From positions 1 to 6,372 of the forward strand of contig JAGCSS010000067.1 in NCBI GenBank assembly GCA_017964055.1: a stretch of DNA of 6,372 nucleotides, in the 5' to 3' direction. The stretch's first letter is position 1; every line of letters begins with the position of its first letter. A program made the translations under genes and the position numbers. Source of the stretch: Lachnospiraceae bacterium (GTDB lineage Bacteria; Bacillota; Clostridia; Lachnospirales; Lachnospiraceae). The notes under the pieces are model-generated. The model was not told the DNA's origin. It worked only from the letters and a program-made list of their open reading frames with translations, and did not search any database. Below, piece after piece: positions 1 to 6,372 of the stretch.

Positions 1-258
1 CAGGGCATGTGCTACATAGATAATCTTAAAATGATCAACTGCAGGCTGCTCGACACCACGCTCGCGTTTGAGTATTCCGATGTGGATGCCGAGATCTGCT
101 CCGGTATAGAGAGCGTATTTAATCCCAAGTCAGGCACGATCCGCGCTGAGCATATCGGCGAGCTGATCATGGAGAAGGACCAGATCGATCCTTCGAAGAC
201 AAAGATCGTCTGCAGCGATATCGCGAAGACCGCCGACATTGTCAGTTGGAGACAGTAA
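1..258 (+). CDS. DUF3737-family protein, C-terminal fragment (5' end outside window)
   Basis: The reading frame is open from base 1 and ends in tandem TAA stops (256-258 and 259-261), so this is the last 85 residues of a longer protein. The ATG at 7 is probably an internal methionine: no ribosome binding site can be seen and the frame continues upstream. The fragment alternates short beta-strand-like stretches with turns (NLKMINC, TTLAFEYSDVDAEI, IESVFNPKSGTI, HIGELIM). This matches my memory of the C-terminus of DUF3737 proteins, which are about 280 residues long, are predicted right-handed parallel beta-helices and have no established function. Typical family features seen are the LAFEYS-D-DAEI strand, the NP-SG turn and the closing IGELIM plus acidic segment. 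The next gene begins 42 bases after the first stop. The family assignment is from recall; the function is unknown. Confidence 0.7.
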   Translation, partial: QGMCYIDNLKMINCRLLDTTLAFEYSDVDAEICSGIESVFNPKSGTIRAEHIGELIMEKDQIDPSKTKIVCSDIAKTADIVSWRQ

Positions 259-274
259 TAACAGAGCTTTTAGA

Positions 275-280
275 TATAAT
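275..280 (+). promoter_or_regulatory. possible sigma-A -10 box (TATAAT) upstream of the lyase-HAD gene
   Basis: A perfect TATAAT lies in the short AT-rich gap between the DUF3737 stop and the ATG at 301. No good -35 hexamer lies 16-18 bases upstream: TTGGAG at 246-251 is 23 bases away, and there is no TG extension before the box. Transcription starting about 7 bases downstream would give a leader of only about 14 bases, starting at the edge of the ribosome binding site. It could be a weak internal promoter or chance. Confidence 0.3.
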
Positions 281-286
281 GGGTAT

Positions 287-292
287 GGGGGA
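287..292 (+). promoter_or_regulatory. ribosome binding site of the lyase-HAD fusion gene
   Basis: GGGGGA lies 8 bases before the ATG at 301. It is a modest Shine-Dalgarno match at suitable spacing and supports 301 as the start. The MalY/PatB family N-terminus (the pattern F-D-I-RRGT-S-KWD) also begins directly after this methionine. Confidence 0.55.
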
Positions 293-300
293 AAAGCATA

Positions 301-2163
301 ATGGTTTACGATTTTGACGAGATCATTTCCAGACGCGGAACGGATTCACTCAAATGGGACGTAAAAGAGGGCGAGCTCCCGATGTGGGTCGCGGACATGG
401 ATTTTAAGACCGCGCCCGAGATCAGGGAGGCCCTTGCCGCGAGATTTGAGCATGGGATATTCGGGTATTCCGATGTTCCGGACGCCTGGTATGACAGCTA
501 TATTTACTGGTGGAAGACCAGGCACGGTTTTGAGCTTCAAAAGGAGTGGCTGATCTTCTGCACGGGTGTTATACCCGCCATTTCCAGCACGGTGCGGAAA
601 CTCACGACACCCAACGAGAATGTCGTGATACAGACACCGGTCTACAATATTTTCTTTAACAGCATAATCAACAACGGCTGCCGTGTGCTCGAGAACGCGC
701 TTCTGTATCACGACGGCCGGTATGATATGGATTTCGAGGATCTTGAGGCAAAGCTTTCGGACCCCCAGACCACACTGATGATCCTGTGCAACCCGCAGAA
801 TCCCGCGGGGCGCATATGGACGCGTGAGGAACTGGCAAGGGTCGGCGAGCTCTGCGCGAAGCACGGAGTCACCGTGATATCCGACGAGATCCACTGCGAT
901 CTCACGCTCCCCGGCAAAGAATACATACCCTTTGCCTCGGTGAACGATACCTGCAGGCAATGTTCGATCACCTGCATCGCTCCCACAAAGACATTTAACA
1001 TAGCCGGACTCAATACCGCGGCCGTCAGTGTTCCGAACGAACACTTAAGGGATCGCATACGCCGCGCGCTGAATACCGATGAGGTAGCCGAGCCGAACGC
1101 ATTCGCGGTGACCGCTGCCGTCGCAGCCTTTACAAAGGGCACTCCCTGGCTCGATGCGCTGCGTGAGTATCTGGCAGAGAACAGACGCTTTGCCTGCGAG
1201 TATATAAGACGTGAGATACCGGGCGCCATCCCTGTCGAGGCCGAAGCCACATATCTGTTATGGGTGGATGTGAGCGGCATCGGAGTCACAGAGGCTGCCG
1301 CAAAGGGCAGACCGGGCTGTGAGAAGCGCACGGTCAGCGAGTTTATCGCGAATGAGCTGAGGCGCATCACCGGATTGTTCGTCTGCGAGGGTTCGGAATA
1401 CGGTACGGCCGGTGACAGATTCCTGCGCATCAATCTCGCGTGTCCGAGGAGTGTTGTTGAGGACGGTATGGAGCGCCTGAAGAGAGGTCTCGCCGCGATA
1501 GCGGAGGAGATAAAACCGATGTATCCGTATCTGTTCTTCGATCTGGACGGGACACTCACCGAGTCGGGCGAGGGCATCACGAACGCGGCGAGATACGCCT
1601 TCGAGCAGATGGGCATGCCGGTACCCCCTCATGAGGAGCTGTTCAGCTTTGTGGGACCGCCCCTGTCGGAGAGTTTCCCGAAGTTCGGAGTGGCTCCGGA
1701 CAAGGTAGACGAGGCCGTAAGGATATTCAGGGTGTACTACGATAAGCAGGGCTGGTGCGAGAATGTGCCGTACCCCGGGATCGCGGATATGTGCCGGAGA
1801 CTGCAGGCCTACGGCTATAAGCTGATCGTGGCGACTTCAAAACGCCATACCCAGGCAGTCAGGATCATGGAGCATTTCGGACTGGCCCCGTATTTTACCG
1901 ATGTCATCGGCAACGATGAGGAGTCGGGACGCAAAACGAAATCGCAGGTCATCGAGTATCTGCTGAAAAAACACGGCATCACCGATCCGAAGGATGTAGT
2001 GATGATCGGAGACCGCTGCTATGACGCGGAAGGCGCCGCAAAGCACGGCATTGCGACGATCGGCGTATCCTACGGCTACGGAACGCGTGAGGAACTCGAG
2101 GATGCGGGCACCGTCGCGGTGGTTGATACTGTCGCGGAGCTCGGCGGTTATCTTATGAAATAG
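301..2163 (+). CDS. MalY/PatB-type PLP-dependent C-S lyase fused to a HAD-family phosphatase
   Basis: A 620-residue, two-domain cytoplasmic protein. Residues 1 to about 398 are a full-length fold-type I PLP enzyme of the MalY/PatB group (cystathionine beta-lyase or cysteine desulfhydrase-like; some members act as aminotransferases). Visible motifs are LPMWVADMDF near the N-terminus, NPQNPAGR with N167, SDEIHCDL with D195 (pyridine nitrogen contact), PTKTFNIAG with K230 (Schiff-base lysine) and FLRINLACPR with R376 (substrate carboxylate). Residues 407-620 are a complete HAD subfamily I phosphatase resembling phosphoglycolate phosphatase: FFDLDGTLT with nucleophile D414 and D416, T512/S513, a motif III lysine at K545 or K547, and MIGDRCYDAEGA with D571 and D575. 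Both halves have the usual length of stand-alone enzymes and the linker is under ten residues. The substrates cannot be read from sequence. The physiological link between C-S cleavage and phosphate hydrolysis is unclear. The HAD half may also be translated on its own from M407. Confidence 0.9.
   Translation: MVYDFDEIISRRGTDSLKWDVKEGELPMWVADMDFKTAPEIREALAARFEHGIFGYSDVPDAWYDSYIYWWKTRHGFELQKEWLIFCTGVIPAISSTVRKLTTPNENVVIQTPVYNIFFNSIINNGCRVLENALLYHDGRYDMDFEDLEAKLSDPQTTLMILCNPQNPAGRIWTREELARVGELCAKHGVTVISDEIHCDLTLPGKEYIPFASVNDTCRQCSITCIAPTKTFNIAGLNTAAVSVPNEHLRDRIRRALNTDEVAEPNAFAVTAAVAAFTKGTPWLDALREYLAENRRFACEYIRREIPGAIPVEAEATYLLWVDVSGIGVTEAAAKGRPGCEKRTVSEFIANELRRITGLFVCEGSEYGTAGDRFLRINLACPRSVVEDGMERLKRGLAAIAEEIKPMYPYLFFDLDGTLTESGEGITNAARYAFEQMGMPVPPHEELFSFVGPPLSESFPKFGVAPDKVDEAVRIFRVYYDKQGWCENVPYPGIADMCRRLQAYGYKLIVATSKRHTQAVRIMEHFGLAPYFTDVIGNDEESGRKTKSQVIEYLLKKHGITDPKDVVMIGDRCYDAEGAAKHGIATIGVSYGYGTREELEDAGTVAVVDTVAELGGYLMK
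1503..1521 (+). promoter_or_regulatory. internal Shine-Dalgarno and ATG at the lyase-HAD junction
   Basis: GGAGGAG at 1503-1509 is followed by 9 bases and then an in-frame ATG at 1519-1521 (M407). This ATG is exactly where a stand-alone HAD phosphatase would begin (MYPYLFFDLDGTLT). Starting here would give a 214-residue HAD protein, a normal length for the family. The SD is better than that of the full-length gene. It may be a working internal start or a relic of two formerly separate genes. The same bases also encode alanine and glutamates of the linker, so a chance match is possible. Confidence 0.45.
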
Positions 2164-2191
2164 TTTTGGCATTCAAATAATAAATATAGCG

Positions 2192-2197
2192 AAGGAG
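2192..2197 (+). promoter_or_regulatory. ribosome binding site of the GH3 gene
   Basis: AAGGAG lies 9 bases before the ATG at 2207, in an AT-rich 43-base gap after the fusion gene's TAG stop. It is a strong, well-spaced Shine-Dalgarno and fixes the start of the GH3 protein. No hairpin terminator or clear promoter is visible in the gap (2164-2206), so readthrough transcription from the upstream gene is possible. Confidence 0.8.
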
Positions 2198-2482
2198 AAG
2201 GTATTTATGACTATCAAAGAACTGGTGTCACAGTTAACGCTTCAGGAAAAGGCAAAGCTGGCGGGCGGAGCCGACGCATGGCATACCGCGGCCATTGACA
2301 GGCTCGGGATACCGGCGATCACGGTAAGCGACGGCCCTCACGGACTGAGAAAGGTAGCCGCATCGGGCGACGTTGCCGATCTGTCGCAGAGCAGACAGGC
2401 GGTCTGCTTCCCTGCGGGCGTATGCCTTGCGAGCACATTTAACAGGAATCTTGCGGAGCACGTCGGAGAGCTGCTCGGAGAC

Positions 2483-2485
2483 TAG
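2483..2485 (+). other. in-frame TAG (amber) codon inside GH3
   Basis: The codons run GGA GAC TAG TGC CTT GCC GAG GAC. Homology of the GH3 barrel continues in the same frame on both sides (HVGELLGD, stop, CLAEDVDILLGPAINIKRSP), so this is a single nonsense change and not a frameshift. Family members often have glutamate here (G-E/D-E-C), which would make it a one-base GAG to TAG change. The gene has only this one disabling change. Confidence 0.9.
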
Positions 2486-4762
2486 TGCCTTGCCGAGGAC
2501 GTTGATATCCTGCTCGGACCCGCGATCAATATCAAGCGTTCGCCTCTCTGCGGACGTAATTTCGAGTATCTTTCCGAGGACCCCTATGTGGCGGGACAGA
2601 TATCTTCGGCATATATCAAGGGCGTGCAGTCGAAGGGCGTCGGCGTTTCGCTGAAGCATTTTGCTGCGAACAACCAGGAAAAGCGCCGTATGACGGTATC
2701 CGCGGTGGTTGACGAGCGGACCCTGCGCGAGATCTACCTCGCAGCGTTCGAGGAGGCGGTAAAGACCTCTCATCCCGATACGCTGATGTGCTCGTACAAC
2801 AGGATCAACGGCGTCTACAGCTCCGAGAATCCCTGGCTTCTTAACAAAGTCCTGCGCGACGAGTGGGGCTTTGACGGATTCGTTATGTCCGACTGGGGCG
2901 CAGTCAACGACAGACCGCTCGGCGTTGAGGCCGGCCTCGATCTCGAAATGCCGTCGAGCAACGGGATCAACGAAGAGAAGATCATCGAGGCGGTGGAAGA
3001 AGGACGTCTGAAGGAGGAGTATCTTGACAGGGCTGTCGAGAATATCCTCAACAAAGTCAACAGATACACCGGTTTCATGGATGCCAAGAACGGCATGGCA
3101 CCTGCGGAAAAGAACAGACCCGTATTCGACTATGTTGCCGACCACAAGGAGGCCAGAAAGGTCGCGAGAGAGGGCATGGTGCTCTTAAAGAACGACGGCG
3201 CGCTGCCTCTTAAGAAGGACCAGAAGATCCTCTTCATCGGAGAGTTCGCGAAGAAGCCCAGATACCAGGGCGGCGGCAGCTCGCACATCAATCCTACCCG
3301 CGTTATCAGCGCTCTTTCGGCATCGACGAGACACACACTCGTTGAATATACAAAGGGATTCTCGTCAACAAAGGACATCGTTGAGGACGATCTGATCGAC
3401 GAGGCCGTAAGCAAGGCCGCTGCAGCGGATGTAGCCGTTATCTTTGCGGGACTTCCGGACAGCTTCGAGAGCGAGGGCTACGACCGTGAGCATATGAGAC
3501 TGCCCCAGTGCCAGAACCGCCTGATCAGGGAGGTCGCTAAGGTTCAGCCCAATACCGTTGTCGTACTGCATAACGGTTCGCCCGTATCCATGCCCTGGAT
3601 CGGCAATGTCAACGCCGTGCTCGAGGCATATCTGGCGGGCGAGGCTTCGGGAGAGGCCGTAATCGACATCCTCTTCGGAGTTACGAATCCTTCGGGTAAG
3701 CTCGCGGAGTCGTTCCCCGTTTCGATCAAGGATACACCCTGCTACGACAATTTCCCCGGCAACAGGCTTACGGTCGAGTACCGCGAGGGTCTGTTCGTGG
3801 GCTACAGATATTACGACCGCGTGGACATGAACGTGCTGTTCCCGTTCGGACACGGTCTTTCCTATACGACGTTCGGCTACAGCGGACTGGAGCTGAAGGC
3901 CGGCGACAAGTGCGCTACCGTTTCGTTCAAAGTTAAGAACACCGGTAAGGTTGCGGGCGCGGAAGTAGCTCAGATCTATGTCGGCAAGACCGGAAGCAAG
4001 GTATTCAGGCCTCTGCGTGAGCTCAAAGGCTTCGAGAAGGTATTCTTAGCACCCGGCGAGGAGAAAGAGATCACGGTCGAGCTTGACGAGAGAGCGTTCT
4101 CGTATTACTGCGTAGGCGCGCACAAGTGGTGCGTGGAGCCCGGCGCGTACACGATCAGTGTAGGTTCGTCGAGCCGCGACATCAGGCTGCGCGGAGACAT
4201 CTGGTTCAATCACGAGGAGTACGATATCTGGCAGTACACCAGAGATGAGCTCCCGACATACTATTTCGGCGATCCCTCGAGCGTTTCGGACAGCGAGTTC
4301 GAGAAGCTCCTCTGCGGACCCATCCCGGACAGCGTAAGACGCGCGGACGATCGCTTCACCCTCTGCTCGACCATGGAGGACGCAAGGGATACCAAGTGGG
4401 GCGCACGTATCATCAAGCTCATCGAGATGGCCGAAAAGAGCAAGGGTCTCGTGAAAAAAGAAGGCAGCGGAATGTTCATTGCCATGGTCAATGAGATGCC
4501 GTTCCACTCGGTAGTATGCATGTCGGGCGGCAAGATAACCGCTGACATGGCTGATGCTATCGTGGGCCTGCTCAACAACGAGGATGTCGGACGCAACCTT
4601 AAGCTCCTCGGACTCGGCGGCGTGGACAGCGTGGTATCAAAGCTCGGAGGCAAGGACGGCATCAAGTCCAGGATATCCGGCATGGCAGGTCATATAAAGG
4701 AGACCGCGGTCAAGGCAAAGAACGATATCGCAAAGCTTAAGGAAAAGCGCGCTGAGGCCCGC

Positions 4763-4782
4763 GAAGAGGAAGAAGAGGAAGA
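4763..4782 (+). repeat. purine-only low-complexity tract encoding the acidic GH3 C-terminus
   Basis: Twenty consecutive purines made of GAA/GAG-like units encode the glutamate-rich end of the GH3 protein (R followed by a run of six glutamates, then DEE). The tract contains several SD-like GAGGAAG stretches, but they lie more than 30 bases from the next ATG (4815) and are unlikely to act as its ribosome binding site. Confidence 0.6.
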
Positions 4783-4800
4783 CGAAGAATAAGTAAAACC

Positions 4801-4806
4801 GAAAGG
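4801..4806 (+). promoter_or_regulatory. ribosome binding site of the GH43 gene
   Basis: GAAAGG lies 8 bases before the ATG at 4815. It is a moderate Shine-Dalgarno within the 22-base gap after the GH3 stop at 4790-4792. It supports this start and close translational linkage with GH3. Confidence 0.6.
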
Positions 4807-4814
4807 CTATACAG

Positions 4815-6372
4815 ATGGTAACGATCAAGAATCCCGTCATATGGGCGGATTTCCCGGATAATGATGTGATCCGTGAGGGCGACGCTTTTTACATGGTGAC
4901 CACGAGCATGCACTCGATGCCCGGATGTCCGATCATGAAGTCCTGCGATCTGCAGCATTGGGAAACTGTCAGCTACTGTTTTGACAGGCTCAGCGAGAAG
5001 GACGGGAACAATCTCGAGAACGGACAGAACATATACGGACAGGGCAGCTGGGCCGCCTCCCTCCGCAAGGTCGGAGAGTGGTACTACTGCCTGTTCAACA
5101 GCAACGACGATCATCATGCATATATTTTCCGCACCCGCAATATCGAGGGCCCGGACTGGGAGCGTTATCTGCTCCCGAAGTATATGCACGACCCGTCACT
5201 GCTGATCGACGATGACGGACGCAAATACATCATCTACGGCAATCACGAGATCTATATCACCGAGCTCTCGGACGATATGAGGAGCCTGCTGACCGACGGC
5301 GACGACAGGCTGCTGCTCACGACCGAGTCGGAAAACATGGGGCTTAAGGCCGAGGGCGCGCATGCGTACAAGATCGACGGACGTTATTACATAATATTTA
5401 TCGAATGGCCGCGCAACGGCCGCAGGCGCGAGGTCTGCTACCGTTCGGATTCGCTCGACGGACCGTTCGAGCACAGGGTCATACTCGACGACGACTGCGG
5501 TTATCATAACGCGGGAGTGGCTCAGGGAGCGATATTTACGCTGCCCGACTGTCCCGGCGGCACGGCGCCCGAGGGCGTTAAGCTGTTCGATAAAAAGGGG
5601 CCCGAAGATAAGGTATGGGCCGCTGTGATGTTCCAGGACCACGGCGCGGTGGGCAGGATCCCGTATGTGCTGCCCGTAGTCTGGGAGGACGGCTGGCCGA
5701 TGCTCGGAGATGCGGGCAAAGTGCCGACAGAGTTCGCGCTCCCGATAGCGGCACCCGAGGATGCGCTCTATGGGAATTCGAACGGCAATGTCATACTGGC
5801 GCCCGGAGTTAAGGGTGTCAAAGGTCAGAAGGAAACCGGCACCGTCTGCTCAGCGGACGATGATTTCAGACGGCTGCCCGGACAGGAGAGGGCACTTACC
5901 GATCCGAAGCATTTCTGGCAGTGGAACCATAATCCCGATGACGCGCTCTGGTCGCTGACCGAGCGTCCCGGATATCTGCGCCTGATCAACGGTCACATAA
6001 ACGATCACGGCATACTTCAGGCGAGAAATACGCTCACGCAGCGTACCTGCGGTCCGAAATGCTCATGTTCCGCGCATGTGGACCTGACGGGCCTGAAGGA
6101 CGGCGACTGCTGCGGACTGGCCGCGATACAGGGATGCTTCGGACTGGTAGGCATACGCGCCGATGAGGATGAGCGATATGTCGTGATGTGCGTCAATGAC
6201 GGCAGCGGCGGGGAAATGGAATTGCTGAAGAAGCCCTATGCGGGCAGTGACATATATCTTAAGATATCGTTTGATTTTACGAACAATATCGACATCGCGG
6301 AGTTTTTTTACTCCGCTGACGGAAAGACATGGGAAAAGGCAGGTACACTGCAGCTGAAATACACGCTCGATC
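4815..6372 (+). CDS. family 43 glycoside hydrolase with C-terminal beta-sandwich domain (beta-xylosidase/arabinofuranosidase type), 3' end outside window
   Basis: The frame stays open to the window edge, with 519 complete codons visible. The N-terminus IKNPVIWADFPDNDVIREGD is the first blade of a GH43 five-bladed propeller. D15 is the expected general base, D126 in MHDPSLL the pKa-modulating aspartate and E180 in KAEGAHAYK the expected general acid; all three are present. FQDHGAVGRIPY (273-284) and the region from about 350, with FWQWNHNPDDALWSL and the ARNTLTQRT strand, match the GH43 C-terminal beta-sandwich domain of beta-xylosidase-like members. The layout resembles subfamily GH43_12 from memory. 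Such enzymes remove xylose or arabinose from (arabino)xylo-oligosaccharides. No signal peptide is visible, so it should act in the cytoplasm. About 30-40 residues are probably missing at the C-terminus. Residues 245-265 look like an insertion relative to the family. It lies 22 bases after GH3 and is probably in the same transcript. Confidence 0.88.
   Translation, partial: MVTIKNPVIWADFPDNDVIREGDAFYMVTTSMHSMPGCPIMKSCDLQHWETVSYCFDRLSEKDGNNLENGQNIYGQGSWAASLRKVGEWYYCLFNSNDDHHAYIFRTRNIEGPDWERYLLPKYMHDPSLLIDDDGRKYIIYGNHEIYITELSDDMRSLLTDGDDRLLLTTESENMGLKAEGAHAYKIDGRYYIIFIEWPRNGRRREVCYRSDSLDGPFEHRVILDDDCGYHNAGVAQGAIFTLPDCPGGTAPEGVKLFDKKGPEDKVWAAVMFQDHGAVGRIPYVLPVVWEDGWPMLGDAGKVPTEFALPIAAPEDALYGNSNGNVILAPGVKGVKGQKETGTVCSADDDFRRLPGQERALTDPKHFWQWNHNPDDALWSLTERPGYLRLINGHINDHGILQARNTLTQRTCGPKCSCSAHVDLTGLKDGDCCGLAAIQGCFGLVGIRADEDERYVVMCVNDGSGGEMELLKKPYAGSDIYLKISFDFTNNIDIAEFFYSADGKTWEKAGTLQLKYTLD

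Larger units (their letters stand above)
2207..4792 (+). pseudogene. family 3 glycoside hydrolase (beta-glucosidase/beta-xylosidase type) interrupted by one in-frame amber codon
   Basis: Read through the TAG at codon 93, this is one frame of 861 residues with no signal peptide, so it is cytoplasmic. The N-terminal (beta/alpha)8 domain, about 1-285, carries SDGPHGLR with D42, SPLCGRNFEY with R117, LKHFAANNQE with K150-H151, and VMSDWG with D229, the catalytic nucleophile by family analogy. The alpha/beta sandwich domain, about 320-550, holds ESEGYDR (E421 or E423 as likely acid/base) and FPFGHGLSYT. An Fn3-like domain follows at about 575-650, then a C-terminal extension from about 664 ending in a charged tail. 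GH3 enzymes of this layout remove terminal beta-linked glucose or xylose from oligosaccharides; specificity cannot be settled here. As written, translation gives a 92-residue fragment (2207-2485). A downstream frame could start at GTG 2588, but that codon is an internal valine position and such a product would lack the first barrel strands. The gene is followed after 22 bases by GH43. Confidence 0.88.

Noticed and set aside
708..1616. Long minus-strand open frame (302 codons) opposite the lyase-HAD gene
   Set aside because: It is serine/arginine-rich shadow coding opposite conserved PLP-enzyme and HAD motifs, with no recognisable domain.
2161..2485. TAG recoded as a sense codon throughout the genome
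   Set aside because: The fusion gene ends at TAG 2161-2163 right after a complete HAD domain, and reading on would run out of frame into the GH3 start. That TAG clearly works as a stop.
2472..2510. Stem-loop around the amber codon (CTCGG and CCGAG arms) as a readthrough element
   Set aside because: Only about five base pairs with a loop of about 14 bases that contains the stop itself. It is too weak and could easily arise by chance in this coding sequence.
2234..3145. Long minus-strand open frame (303 codons) opposite GH3
   Set aside because: It lies wholly opposite conserved GH3 catalytic domain sequence, its translation resembles no family I know, and long antisense frames are common opposite GC-rich coding regions.
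2588..4792. Separate GH3 gene starting at GTG 2588
   Set aside because: An SD-like GAGGA at 2576-2580 lies at usable spacing, but GTG 2588 is the valine of the conserved SEDPYVAG stretch, and the product would lack barrel residues including D42 and R117. It is better seen as the 3' part of the interrupted gene.
5615..5958. Two short plus-strand frames (65 codons each) inside GH43
   Set aside because: They are out of frame with the intact GH43 reading, have no ribosome binding site and show no recognisable protein.

Overview
The window reads as a chromosomal segment from an anaerobic Bacillota bacterium, most likely of the class Clostridia and perhaps a Lachnospiraceae-like gut or rumen organism. 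This rests on the protein families present (DUF3737, a MalY/PatB-type C-S lyase, a signal-less clostridial GH3 and a signal-less GH43), strong AAGGAG-type ribosome binding sites and short gaps between genes. The placement is inference; no marker gene is present. All genes lie on the + strand. I saw no tRNA, rRNA, CRISPR array, insertion sequence, riboswitch or convincing rho-independent terminator, and no gene-free stretch exceeds 45 bases.

Layout: (1) positions 1-258 hold the C-terminal 85 residues of a DUF3737-type beta-helix protein that begins upstream. (2) Positions 301-2163 encode a 620-residue fusion of a complete MalY/PatB-type PLP-dependent C-S lyase and a complete HAD phosphatase. 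A Shine-Dalgarno-like sequence and an ATG sit at the domain junction. (3) Positions 2207-4792 encode a family 3 glycoside hydrolase whose frame is broken by one in-frame amber codon at 2483-2485, with all catalytic motifs preserved on both sides. (4) From 4815 to the window end runs a family 43 glycoside hydrolase with its C-terminal beta-sandwich domain, cut by the window edge shortly before its expected end.

The GH3 and GH43 genes are 22 bases apart, lack signal peptides and form a plausible unit for cytoplasmic breakdown of imported plant-cell-wall oligosaccharides (xylo-, arabinoxylo- or cello-oligosaccharides). The upstream pair (DUF3737 and the lyase-phosphatase fusion) has no obvious link to sugar breakdown. 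The points most worth following up are the amber codon in GH3 and the lyase-HAD fusion with its possible internal translation start. I found no clearly new multi-gene system.
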